Positions 1-11,920 of a stretch of 64,000 nt of DNA are shown in pieces. The DNA comes from Acorus gramineus (taxonomy: Eukaryota > Streptophyta > Magnoliopsida > Acorales > Acoraceae), in assembly GCA_030737835.1 (NCBI GenBank), contig JAUJYN010000026.1:842131-906130 (forward strand), read 5' to 3'. Made by a program: the position numbers and the translations under genes. The notes beneath the pieces were generated by a model. It was not told the DNA's origin. It did no database searches and saw nothing but the letters and a program-made list of their open reading frames with translations. Position 1 is the first letter of the stretch. Each line of letters begins with the position of its first letter.

Positions 1-655
1 GGAAACATGCATAGATCAGGGCTTTCCAATCATGGGACATGGTGTCTAGGCATGTATGGGCCTCTATACATGATATATGGATGTATATCCCTAACATACA
101 GGTCTAATATGGCATGGTTACATCATATTAAAACATGCATTACATAGTTTTTCATTTAGCACAAGTTAATATACAATTATGGTGCCCCAGGGGAGGGCAA
201 TGCACGCCTACGTGCATCGAACGCCTCCCTACTGGGTTGGATTGACCCACTCACCGAAACCCGGGTCGTTGCGTGACCGTTTGCCAAGATCTGCAAGACA
301 TGGGCATTCAATATGGTGAGTAAACTACACAATACACATGAAATTTACTAGAAATACCCAAATACTCGGACAAGCATGCATACGGACTCGCACGCATGCG
401 AGCACGCACGTACGCACGCGAGTCCGAGTGCCCCGACACCCACCCGAACCCTCGGGCAGCCATACGCATGGCCCTCCGCACGCGCACGCACGAATGCGCA
501 CGCATGCATGCGGCCCAGCACCCCTGGCGCACTCCCGCACGCCTGCCCGCGCGTCCAAAATTTTAGCGGTTCCGATAAAAAAAAAGAAAAATTGGAAAAC
601 TGCCAGAAATGTCCCAAAGGTGACCAAAAAGGCTAAAAGTGACACATATATAACA
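1..655 (-). mobile_element. Partial LTR of the long Ty3/gypsy family, cut by the window start
   Basis: On the minus strand the LTR begins at 655 with TGTTATATATGTGTCAC, the same start as the LTRs at 38620, 46542, 49894 and 56261. Its far end lies outside the window. It contains the conserved 36-nt micro-exon (about 251-286, minus) ending at GTGAGTG, and part of the GC-rich CGCGCA segment (about 370-560). It belongs to the sub-type whose 3' half matches the LTRs at 19680 and 56261. Its target duplication cannot be tested. Confidence 0.9.
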
Positions 656-1095
656 GGATCACTGGTGGAGGTAGGGTTTGTGGTGATGGTGATGGTGATG
701 GAGGAGGTGGGTTCGGTGGACTTCACGGGGACCGATCCTCTGCCGCCATTGTTGATATGGATTTTGATGGCAGGGGACAACTTTTTGTTGGATTTTTGTG
801 GGTATGAAAATGTTTTTTGTGTTTAGTATGTATTTGATTGTTTTATGTATCCATAGACACTGCAATTGTCGATAGAGTCAGATTTTGTAGACATTGTATC
901 CATCAACGAGGTCCCATAAACAAAGCCAAGTTATTTTTGGACCTAGAAACATTGAAACAGTCTACAGAGTCAGATTTTGTAGGCATCGGATCTGTTGACA
1001 AGATCCGAAGGTCATTTGTCGCGGTTGTAGGGGTTGATCAGAATGTTGTGCCGGGACCTCCTATGATTCTCGTGGGGCCGGTAGGTTGGGGTGGT

Positions 1096-1295
1096 AAACA
1101 AGCCGAATGAGCCGAGCTTTGACTTGTTCAAGCTCGACTCATTTAGTATTAGACTCGGCCCAAGCTCGGCTCGGCTCAGGACCGAGCTTAATTTCGTGTC
1201 CATGCTCAACTCATTTGGCTTGTGAAAAGGTTGGTTAAAGCTCGGTTAAACAAGCCAAGCCGAAGCTCGAACCAATGCTCGGCTAGGGCTTGTTT
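1096..1295. repeat. Short dispersed repeat rich in GAGCTCGGCT-type motifs, ends inverted
   Basis: The segment starts with AAACAAGCC and ends with GGCTTGTTT. Between them are many degenerate copies of AAGCTCGGCTCGG in both orientations. Sequences of this style are common short non-autonomous transposons in plants. I cannot see a clear target duplication, so the class is uncertain. Confidence 0.5.
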
Positions 1296-1838
1296 AGCTG
1301 ATAAGCATATTAATTATACATTTAAACCCCTTAATCTAATTTTCTATATCCTTATTTTATGTATAATAATAACTAATATTAAGAATTCATGTGTTATTGC
1401 AGGTAATTGACTTAAATGATGATTATCAATACAAGATATGCTACAAATCAGTTAAAGATGTGAAGGAGAATCAAGAGTTTCTAGAAGATCCTTATGGAAA
1501 ATTTTTTTGGTTAAGATTGAATAAAAATCAATCCAATCAAATATATTCTTCAAAATCCCATCCCACTGTTTTGATCATAACTTTTTCCTCAAGTATCAGA
1601 TTTATGCTCATGATATAGCGTTGGAAAGATAATTTCAACATATACAAATCACTATTTCATGAAGAATTCGTAATTCCATCTTATTACGGGTCAAAAAGCC
1701 ATCTGAAGATTCTGCAGAAAATCAATGACGGGAATTAAATCTAAACTTCATATGAGGAAGGTTGAGGCCAATCTTAACTACCCAATCTTAACCATCCAAT
1801 ATATTGCAAATAAATGGTTGAGATTCAAGAGCTGAAGG

Positions 1839-1848
1839 CTATAAAAGG
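1839..1848 (+). promoter_or_regulatory. TATA-like box of an unidentified transcription unit
   Basis: CTATAAAAGG is followed by a purine-rich stretch and then a T-rich leader-like stretch that runs to the LTR inserted at 2037. This spacing looks like a plant promoter or the U3/R part of another, older LTR. The downstream part was separated by the 2037-5702 insertion, and nothing downstream confirms which it is. Confidence 0.35.
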
Positions 1849-2036
1849 AGGCACAAAGACAAAAAGGAGAAGAAGGATTCAAGAGTTTTGCTTTGTTTTT
1901 GTTTTTCTTTTCATCTCATATATTGATTCTTGTATTCTATTAGATCTGAATTTTAATATTAATTTTGTGTTTTTATTTTCAAGAATTTTTTAATGGCTTT
2001 CATTTTTCTTTTCTTTCATTTAATCATGTCTACTTT

Positions 2037-5000
2037 TGTCACGCCCCAGGGCAGTCGTCCCATAGACGTGGCAATAATAAAATATCAGCTATCAATACCT
2101 GAGGTCAATAAAGACTCCAACAACAACACACAAGGTGGCAAAGCAAGGATAATGATAACTGACTGAAAAGCGGAAGCATAATACATAAACAATGTCTGTA
2201 AACCAAAAACATTATTACATACTTGAATACACAATCACTGTCCTGTGAGAGCCAAGTCTAGACAAAAGAAAATACAACCTGTGCCACATGCACGATTTAC
2301 AATACATACAATGACTCTAGGACTGCTGACAGCCTCGCACTCGCCACCCGCCGGAAGAACGCTCCACGCCCATAAGACCACGCCACAGGAAAGCTCCAGC
2401 TCCACGCCCAACACTGCCCCTGAAAAGAAACAGTATGCGAGGGGTGAGCTACAAGCTCAGTGAGTGGCTGGAAACCAATCACCACACAACAGTTCAATAC
2501 ATAAACAATTTCCTTTCAAGGTAAACATGGGTGGAAACCCCTGGATAACTGGGTCACGCGGCGGCGCAACCAACCTCACCCTCACCCTCACTCCCGGAGG
2601 GAGACTCTTGGGACTTTTGGGGAGAGACCATACCGTTGGTCGAGGAGACCCGGGATTATTGGTCTACGCAACACTACTGGATCATCTACATCGAGATAAC
2701 TGCCCAACGATGTCTTTAAACATCGATATGAGACCGGACACAACAACTATGGGAATGGATGAACAACGAATGGGTCACGAGGCGACGTGTCTTCATCTCA
2801 TCCTCACCCTCACTCCCGGAGGGAGACTCTTGGGACTTTTGGAAGAGACTTAGACTGCTCTACACCCTTGGTCCACCGGTAGCCCTTTCCCCGGGTAGTC
2901 ACTACCTGGTATACTCCCACGATCAGTACGCTTCCGAACGCCTCGGTGGTACCTACGGATGGGAGCCCTCTGTCAGGACAACTTTTCCAACGCCGGGAAG
3001 TTCCTACATCAGATCCAACGAAGGGGAGAACGATTCCACGCTCGCAATATCATTCGTTAACCCTCTCCCGGGTAGCCTCTACCTGGTACACTCCCACGAT
3101 CAGTACGCTCCCAAACGCATCGGTGGTACCTACGGATGGGAGCCCTCTGTCAGGACAGCTACAACTCGGCCCTCTTCAACACGGACGACATTGGGAGTAA
3201 ACATTCCATGTTCGCAAAGCGAACCCAATGGAAAAACAACTACTCTCGATAATCACTTATCGAGATATCGAATACTACTGTACTCCCACACTGTTGCGTC
3301 GCCCGGACACAGGGGGGTGTCACGCCCAACCTATCTGCTTAACAATCCGATAAGATAATGAATTCTCCTGAATTCCAAACGAGTGCATCGCTCAGATGCA
3401 CGGGGCGATTACATCGCTACTGCTCTAACTAATAAGGTACAACCCGACAGCGGGTCATACCCACGCCTATCCCAGATAGGCCTATCAGTTTTTAACATGC
3501 GCATATAAATATATCCAGGAGAATTTTATATCTAGCTATGTGCATGAACCATATGCACAATCATCTAATAATTATAGGGACACTCCCTAACATGGATTTA
3601 CATCATAATAAATCATACAACATGCATACATGGTCATTAATCACATAAGCACACAAGGCCTAACTTAAACATGCGTTGGATATCACCAACTTAAAAGAAA
3701 GGGTCAAGCGCGATCTCGCGCACTAACAGGTGCGTGCCAATATTCCAAACGAACCTGAGTCGAGTAGGAATTCGCATCTACTTACTCAGTTCGTTCAGAG
3801 GGAGAGGGTAGGAGAGATCATCATCTCATGGAGCTGGTCATAGCTTTGCCCCATTAGCATGGGCGCAACAACTACACCACGCCCTCGAGTCTTATCGCAA
3901 GGGAATATTAGGCAGGTGCCCGTTATTAACCTAGACTTATTCATGCTGGATATTCCAATTAATATGGTGGGAGTATTATTACAATACTACCTAAGGCATG
4001 CCATATTCTATACATCCATACACATTACCAAAAATACATGCCCATACTAGAAGGGCTCATGCAACACAATCATTCATACATGAATACAATACATGTATAT
4101 AAGCCTAGCATGCAAGATATCTACATATTATAGCTTAAGCATTGCCATACTACTTATCTACACAAGTAGTATAGCTAGGGGGCCCCATCGATGCGCGACG
4201 CGCGTCTACGCGCGTCGAGCGCATCCCGAGAGGGGGGGGGGGATTGGATCAAACCACTCACCGATACCCGGATCGCCGCGCGTCCGGTCTACGAGATCTG
4301 CAAAACACAACCAATGATCCATAATTAAATTATGGAACGTCCTATCACACATATAAGCTTACTTCATGAAGACCCTAACCCCTGATACTTCCATATTATC
4401 ACCCAAGACACATGCAACCAACCCCTTGACACTCAACCAAGAAAAACTGCTAAACCTGCTGCAACCAGCCCTACTAATTGGTCTTCACAGCACCCAATAC
4501 ACTTCCGTAAATTATGAAATAAATCATGACAATTCTATGATATGCTGGAATCATAATCCATGAAGACATTAGGACCTAATTTTGCCTCTAAAAACCTGAA
4601 ATAAATCATTTCCAGAAGCAGGTTAATTCCTACGCGAATCTGGATAGGTCATGCAAAACTGGTTCTAACTTACACCACAGATATCATAATGACCCCAAAT
4701 TTCATATATAAAATCTATACACATAGATGATCAAATCATAAGAAGACATAATCCTAAAAATATGCCTCTAAATACTAGATTCACTGAGATCTTTAAAAGA
4801 CAGTGAGCTGCCTTACCGAAACAGGGGGAGGGAAATGGGGAGATGCGGGGTTATCGACACACCCACGACCACCTCAACCACCACCACCACTACCACCATC
4901 TCTTCAGCCTCTCCACCAGCCCTTCTTGGCAGAAAACAGGGGTGCAAGGGCATGAGAAGGGGATTGAGAGAAGAGAAACAACAACAACAACAACAACAAC

Positions 5001-5702
5001 ACATGCTCACCTTTTCTCACCCTTTCTCACTCTTTCATGAGCTTCTTCTTCATCCTTTCCTCCATTAACAACACACACACAACCAAAAAAACAGAGAGGG
5101 AGAGGGAGACGAGAGTGAGAGGGAGTGAGAGGTTTCCACAAAAGGGGGGTTTTAAATGGAGATAAAGTGAGTTGGTTGGGGGACAAGACCAAATCGTCCC
5201 TGACCAGAAATTCTGGACGGGCTTCACTAGAACAGCCATAACTTCCACGATATAGCTCCGAATTGCACAATTCAAAATCCTTGGAAAGCCAAGAAGAGTA
5301 TCTACAACTTCCATGTTTGTGCCAAGATCAGATAATCCCTCCAGCTGTTCCTAAATGAGAGCTAAACATTGAACAGGGCTGCTGCTAGAATTTTTCATCC
5401 CTGGGGTATACTTGGAAAAATACCCATAACTTTTACTACATGAATCCAGTTGATCTAATTCTACTTTTGTATGAAAGCTAACTCAAAACTGAGCATCTCA
5501 TGATAAAATCATATTTAAACCTCTTCATCTTGGATTTTAACAAAATTAAATCCAAATACCAAATCGGAAATGCATAACTTCTAGAAGACAATTCTGTAGC
5601 CTAATTTTCAATCAGAGCTCTCCAACTCCTGTAGGTGGCTAAAACCCAAAATTTTAGCGACTCCGATCGAAAAATAAGGCTCCAAATGACACAGGCATAA
5701 CA
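2037..5702 (-). mobile_element. Complete solo-type LTR (subfamily B), no visible target duplication
   Basis: Read on the minus strand, it starts at 5702 with TGTTATGCCTGTGTCATTTGG and ends at 2037 with the family terminus GGGGCGTGACA. Length is 3666 bp. No primer site or coding DNA adjoins it. It carries a roughly 177-bp internal duplication (about 2890-2990 and 3070-3165), the micro-exon (about 4256-4291, minus) and a CAA tract. Flanks are ACTTT on the left and TTCTA on the right, so no 5-bp duplication is seen. The ends may have drifted, or the copy may come from recombination between different elements. Confidence 0.88.
4977..5001 (+). repeat. (CAA)n microsatellite inside an LTR
   Basis: About eight CAA triplets. 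In the LTR's own orientation this is a (TTG)n tract, also present as a GTT run in the plus-strand LTR copies near 15105 and 20320, so it is a feature of the family rather than a random microsatellite. Confidence 0.85.
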
Positions 5703-6095
5703 TTCTAGTAGCTAAATCTTCAACTAGAGTTGAAGATGAAACCATGCAATGCTAGTTTAGGATTTTATATGAGATCTGAATTCTCCATATTGTTTGCTTT
5801 ATTGCGTATCAATCTCTCCTTCAATTCTCTTTTGAAACCTTTTATATGAATTTCTTATTACCTTCTTCAAAAATCTCTTGTATTTGATTTGATAAAATAT
5901 GCTTTGATTGAGTTCTATGATATTTTATGCTCTTCTTAACATGTTGAATATTTAGTTGGTAGACTTTATAAAGGGAAGGGAGATAGATCATTCTATTAGG
6001 TTTTCATAAATCAAGGTTTTTAATCGTAGAATCTTCTTCAAGGATATCTTGTTTAGGGTTTGATAGGGTATGCTTGGTTAACTATTTGATATCTT
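5703..6095. other. AT-rich spacer between two LTRs
   Basis: 393 bp of non-LTR DNA. It could be the displaced right half of the unit interrupted at 2036, because both sides have similar T-rich, leader-like composition. No primer-binding site follows the LTR end at 6096 on the minus strand, so this is not the internal region of an LTR element. No gene is seen. Confidence 0.5.
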
Positions 6096-9000
6096 TGTCA
6101 CGCCCCAGGGCGGCCGTTCCCGGGACGCGGCAAGTGTATATATGATATCAGTGTAAACAGGAGTTCAATAACATACTCACACAACAGCTAAAAATGACTA
6201 CACAGACAAAAACAGGGCTGACATGATATATACACAAATAGCGGAAGCTAAAAGACTGAATCTGTAATCCAAAAACATATTACAGACTCGATACATAATC
6301 AACTGTCCTGTGAGAGCCAATATATACAAAGACATCTAAATAATACACAAACGCGTGCCCAAGCACGGAATATAACACATACAATCAAAAGGGATGCTGA
6401 TAGCCTCTGATACTCGCGGGACGTGGCGCTACTCCGCTACTGATGAAGTCCCTCGGGGAGCTCCTCCTCTAGATCCGACTCAGATGACATTGGAGAAAAA
6501 TATTATGCGAGGGGTGAGCCACACGCTCAGTGAACGGCACAACCCATGCATCACAATTTATATTAACCACCAGATATTATTAATCCACAACCTCATTATT
6601 AAAAGCCACAAAATGGCAACAACTAAACAATCCAGTGGGTCGCTACCGCCAACCCACCACACCCTCACCCTCACCCCTCAATAGGTGACAAAGGATATTG
6701 GGACTGACTACACAAAACCAGCGGGTCGCTATCGCCAACCCACTAAACCCTCACCCTCACCCCTCAATAGGTGACATAGGATATTGGGACTTACAATCCA
6801 GTGGGTCGCTACATCGCCGACCCACCACACCCACACCCTCACCCCTCAATATGGTGACATAGGATATTGGGACTGACTAGGCTGATGGTTGCCCTTGGTC
6901 CACCGATAGTCTCTCCCCACTCCGTAGGCCGTTTGGCCACCCCCACATTCAGCACAGTCCGTCCCAAATCAGGAGGTGCCTACTGATGGGAGCCCCTGCA
7001 CGGGACAGCCTTTCCAACGCCGGGGTAGCCTCTACACGGATCCAACGAAGGGAACAGAACAGCCTATCCATCGCATATGATCCACTCGGATCCGCAGACA
7101 ACACATCATAACAACTCTAATGCCATGAATTCTTCAGAATTCCCTCCAGGGCGCATAACCAAGATGCGGGGAACATATATAATAATAGTTATCAACAAGA
7201 GGTAAAATAATAATTATTAACAAGAGGTATAATATTTTTGGGACAAAAAACCTTGGGAGGGCAGCATGAGGTCCTGATACAGGACATCCCGACAACTAAA
7301 CAAGGAACACGGAGTACCCTAACCCGGGTCTCAATGTTGACCTCGCAAGGCCCCTCCCTATAATATTATACAAGGCATGCTAGCATTTAATTTAATAATC
7401 AAACTAATAGGACGCATGCATAGGTCGAGGCTTCCTAGCATGAGAGCAGGGTGACAGGATGCATGGCTCTTACACATATCCTAAGGGTGCAAGTCCCTAA
7501 CATACAAAGTCTAGGGGTAGCATGCATACTACATTTTCATCATGATTGCATGGATTACACATTATAACAGTTAATATAAATCCACGGCGCCCCAGGGGAG
7601 GACCGTACACGCCCAAGTGCGTATAACGCCTCCCTACTGGGTTGGATTGTCCCACTCACCGGTAGCCGGGTCGTCGCGCAACCGTCCGTCAAGATCTGCA
7701 AAATAGGGTAACCAACTTGGTGAGTAAAATACACAAATACCACAAATACACTAAAAATACACAACACTCGGGCAAACGTACATACGGCCCCTACGCACGC
7801 GAGCCCGAGCACCCCAACTCATTCCCGAACCCCCGGGCAGCCGCACGCATGGCCACTCGCCCCGGGCGCACAGCTGAGCCCCCAGACGCCCTGCCGAGCC
7901 CAGCCCGCACGCCCGGACACCCTGTCGAGCCACCCGGGTGCACCGCGCGCCCACTGCGCCCCAGCGCAGTAACCCGCGCACACACCCGCACGCCCAGCGC
8001 CCCAACGCGTCGCCCCGCGCGCACCACCCGCTCGACTAGCCCCGGGTGCACCCGCGCGCACTGTGCCCCAGCGCAGCGCCCCGCACGCGCACCCTCCTGC
8101 ACTGCGCCCCAGCGCAGCGCCCGCACACCTGCCCGCTCACACTCCCCGCTCGCACCGACTGCTCGCCCTGCGCGCACCACGCCTCCTGCGCAGCACCCGC
8201 ACACCACCCGCTCGTCCAGGCGCCCCTGCGCAGCGCTCCGCGCGCACGCCGCGCACTGCGCCCAGCGCGCCCGACCGCAAGCGCCCAGCGAGCCCGTTAG
8301 CACGCGCCCAGCACGCCTGCCCGCAGCTCGCCCGCCTGCGCCTGCCTGCCTGTGCCTGACCGCCTGCGCCTGCCTGCCTGCGCGCGCCGCTGCCCGCATG
8401 CGCCTGAACCGAGCTCTACCCGGGCGCACGCCCGCGCGCACGCCCACGCTGCCCCGCCTGCGCCCGACAGCGCCCAGCCCTGCGACCATCGCCCAGCACC
8501 CGAGCGCACGCCCGCGTGCACGCGCGCGCGCGCCCTGCCACCTGCACGCCTTCTGTGCTGCCTGCTGCCTGTGTTGCCATCCTGCCCGAGACAGCCAACC
8601 TGCCTACCCGAGCCACCTTGCCTGCCTGCCTGAGTTAGCCCACCACCACTCACCGGCCACCAATGGCCTCCAACAGCCACCAACCACCCCCCACAGCCAC
8701 CAACACCCAAACCCACCCTCCTAACAAGCATCTAAGCAAGAAAGGAAGGAAAGAAAGCCTTACCCAAAGAAGGAGAGGAAGGAAGGGGAAGATCGGTTGC
8801 TCTTCGCGCACCGAAACACTTCTCCAAAGGCCACCAACACCAAGACCTCCCTCAACCCCAAAACCAGCTGAAATCTGAGGAGAAAAGAGGGTGAGAGAGG
8901 GGGCAATACACACCGGAACTCGAATCCGAGACCACCATTGGATAGATCGGGATGAGATCTAACCTTTCTCTTCTTTGGGTTTTAGGTTTTGACCCCTTGA

Positions 9001-10035
9001 ACTAGGTCAAATGGTGGTTTTAAAGAGAGGGAGAGAGAGAGAGAAATTTGGAGACGACGATGAATGGGGGGGGGGGGGTTTGTCTTGGTCGTGGGATTTC
9101 TTTATACCCACCCCCACCCCACACATACTCACACCCCTAATTAGATTAGCCCTAATTAGGTTTAGGGGGGGGTTTAAGTGGGTCTAAGTGTAATTTGACC
9201 TAAGTCAACTCAACCACACAAAAGGACAAAAGAGTTGACCAAGTCATGGGCCCACATTGACCAAGTCAAGTCTCCCAATGACTTCTCGCTCGGTCAAAAC
9301 CCGGCAAAAGAGGGGGAGGGAAATGGGGAGATTAGGGCTCTCGACACACCCACGACCACCTCGACCACCACCACCACTACCACCACCTCATCAGCATCTT
9401 CTCAAGCCTTTCTTGGCTGAAAACATGGGGGGGAGGGCATGAGAGGGAGCTAGAGAAAAGGGAATCAACAACAACCACAACAACATAAGAACACACATAA
9501 ACCTTACTTTGATCCCTTCTTCATTCACCATCTTCTTCACCTTCTCCTTCTTGAACAAATAACAAAAATGGAGAGAAAGAGAGATGGAGAGGAGGAGGAG
9601 GTCGAGAGAGAGGAAATGAGAGTGAGCCCCAAAGTTCTCTTTGGGGGGGGGGGGGGGAAGTGCAATGGAAAAAGATGGAGGTAAACATAACCTAATCTCA
9701 CTCTCTAACACTAAAAAAAACAATGGTTTCCTTCCTCACTAAGTAAAGGGGGGGGGTGAGGTTACCAAAGGTGACAATATTCACCAAAACATCTAGCACT
9801 ATTCGACTAACCAAACCAGAAATGCTAACTTGGATATGGTTTGGAACTGCATATTTTTCAAAACATTACCGGAATTCAATGAAATTTTTATGGGTAGTAC
9901 AAAACGGTACCAGAACCCATAATATGCAATTAGATTTTCAATCAGAGCACTCCAACTCCCGCAGGTAGTCTAAAACCAAAATTTTAGAGACTTCGATCGA
10001 AAAAAAATAAGGCTCCAAATGACACAAGCACAACA
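6096..10035 (-). mobile_element. Complete LTR, recombinant between subfamilies A and B
   Basis: On the minus strand it starts at 10035 (TGTTGTGCTTGTGTCATTTGG) and ends at 6096 (GGGGCGTGACA). Length is 3940 bp, the longest here. From 6096 to about 9305 it follows subfamily A, including the TTGAC-rich stretch. At about 9305 it switches to a B-type upstream part that has its own (CCA)n tract and AT-rich start. The micro-exon (about 7660-7695, minus) and both flanking splice signals are present. Flanks ATCTT and TGTTC do not form a target duplication. Long runs of G occur near 9067-9078 and 9645-9657. Confidence 0.85.
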
Positions 10036-10491
10036 TGTTCCTTAGGAGTTTCAAGTTGGGTGAAGGCACCAATGAGAAACAGAGACAGGGAAGGGAGAAT
10101 GAGAGTGGGGAGAACGAGATGAAAAAGTAAACTAGGGAACAGGGAAGATGATTGGAGTTTGAGGCGCGAAGATCGCTGTTCTTAAAGTGATAATTGCCCA
10201 AACTCAAAATGAGTTTTCTAAGAGGTTCAAGCAATTCACTTCTAGGATACAATAAACTCATAGAGTTTTGCAGATAGCAACTCTGAAGAACTCTAACAAC
10301 ACCCTAGGACTATAAAACTGATATGTTTGATTGTTCCGTGAACACACTTTAAATAATAATTTTAGTTATCACAATTGAAGAGGTGCCTCTTATGAAATTA
10401 TGAACAGATGCATTCATTGGGGAAGTGTTTGTTGGCCAAGCAATTCAAATTTAAAAAAATATATGAAATTCAGTAAAACATAATCATGTCA
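10036..10491. other. Low-copy spacer, no gene seen
   Basis: 456 bp with a purine-rich GGGAGAATGAGAG stretch (about 10090-10110) that resembles a stretch at about 30500-30530. No intact reading frame or known motif is seen. Confidence 0.5.
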
Positions 10492-11420
10492 TGTCACGCC
10501 CCAGGGCGGCCGTCCCCGAGACGTGGCAATAATAAAATATCAGCTATCAATACCTGAGGTCAATAAAGACTCCAACAACAACACACAAGGTGGCAAAGCA
10601 AGGATAATGATAACTGACTGAAAAGCGGAAGCATAATATATAAACAATGTCTATAAACCAAAAACATTATTACAGACTCGAATACACAATCACTGTCCTA
10701 TGAGAGCCAAGTCTAGACCAATGAAAATACAACCTGTGCCACATGCACGATTTACAATACATACAATGACTCTAGGACTGCTGACAGCCTCGCACTCGCC
10801 ACCCGCCGGAAGAATGCTCCACGCCCATAAGACCACGCCACAGGAAACTCCAACTCCACGCCCAACACTGCCCCTGAAAAGAAACAGTATGCGAGGGGTG
10901 AGCTACAAGCTCAGTGAGTGGCTGGAAACCAATCACCATACAACAGTTCAATACATAAACAATTCCCTTTCAAGGTAAACATGGGTGGAAACCCATGGAT
11001 AACAGGGTCACGCGGCGGCGCGACCAACCTCACCCTCACCCTCACTCCCGGAGGAAGACTCTTGGGTCTTTTGGGGAGAGACCATACCGTTGGTCGAGGA
11101 GACCCGGGATTACTGGTCCACACAACACTACTGGATCACCAACCTCACCCTCACCCTCACTCCTGGAGGGAGACTCTTGGGGCTTTTGGGGAGAGACCAT
11201 ACCGTTGGTCGAGGAGACCCGGGATTACTGGTCTACGCAACACTACTGGATCATCTACATCGAGATAACTGCCCAACGATGTCTTTAAACATCGATACGA
11301 GACCAGACCCAACAACTATGGGAACGGACGAACAATGAATGGGTCACGAGGCGATGTGTCTTCACCTCATCCTCACCCTCACTCCCGGAGGGAGACTCTT
11401 GGGACTTTTGGAAGAGACTT
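10492..11420 (-). mobile_element. Old LTR (host of the nest), part 1 of 3
   Basis: Begins with the family terminus TGTCACGCCCC in minus orientation and aligns along its length with the LTRs at 2037 and 62073. It contains a tandemly duplicated CTCACTCC(C/T)GGAGG segment (about 11028-11236). It is interrupted at 11420 by the plus-strand LTR at 11421 and resumes at 18482. The pre-insertion sequence GACTTAGACTGCTC is intact in the homologous LTR near 62884. Confidence 0.88.
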
Positions 11421-11920
11421 TGTAGTGCCTGTGTCATTGGGAGCGCTCTGTTTGAAAATTTGGGTACATAATTTTTTTTTTCCTAGAAGTTATGTATTCC
11501 CGATTTGGTATTTGGATTTGATTTTGTTAAAATCCAAGATGGAGAGGTTTAATTATGACTTTACTATGAGATGTCCAGTTTTGAGTTAGCTTTCGCACAG
11601 AAGTGGAATTAGATCAACTGGATTCTTGTAGTAAAAGTTATGGGTATTTTTCCAAGTATACCCCGGGAATGGAAATTCTGGCAGCAGCCCTGCTCGATGT
11701 TTAGCTCTAATTTCGGAATAGCTGGAGAGCTTATTTGATCTTGGCAGGAACATGTAAGTTGTAGATAATCTTCTTGGCTTTCCAACAGACTTTGAATTGA
11801 GCAATTCGGAGCTATATCGAGGAAGTTATGGCTGTTCCAGTGAAGCTTGCGCAGAATTTCTAGTCAAAGGGCGACTAGGTCATTTCCCTCTTAAGATATT
11901 TGTGCATAAATATCTTCCTC
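11421..11920 (+). mobile_element. Plus-strand LTR nested in the old LTR, part 1 of 3
   Basis: Starts with TGTAGTGCCTGTGTCATTGG, a B-type LTR start. Continues at 14963-16691 and 17697-18476, interrupted by two younger LTRs. Its outer flanks are GACTT (11416-11420) and AACTT (18477-18481), a 5-bp target duplication with one mismatch. It therefore inserted as a unit into the 10492 LTR. Confidence 0.87.

Larger units (their letters stand above)
656..2036. other. Low-copy spacer with no recognisable gene
   Basis: This is non-LTR DNA between two LTRs. A Gly/Asp-rich open stretch (about 661-805) and an open stretch at 838-1110 match no family I recognise. The motif AGAGTCAGATTTTGTAG occurs twice (about 875 and 966), a small local duplication. 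The right part is AT-rich and contains a TATA-like box and a short inverted-repeat element, listed separately. No convincing start-to-stop gene is seen. Confidence 0.5.

Noticed and set aside
656-1110. Possible exons with Gly/Asp-rich and PGPPMILVGPVGW-type peptide
   Set aside because: No family match, no supported start and unclear splice sites. Kept as spacer.
7717-8724. 335-codon plus-strand reading frame rich in Arg, Ala, Pro, Ser
   Set aside because: It lies in the GC-rich block of an LTR, where stop codons are rare on all frames. Frames on both strands are open, and the homologous LTRs do not conserve the reading frame.
2037-10035. Complete minus-strand element formed by the LTRs at 2037 and 6096
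   Set aside because: The 393 bp between them has no primer-binding site, polypurine tract or coding similarity, and the outer flanks do not form a duplication. They are two separate LTRs.
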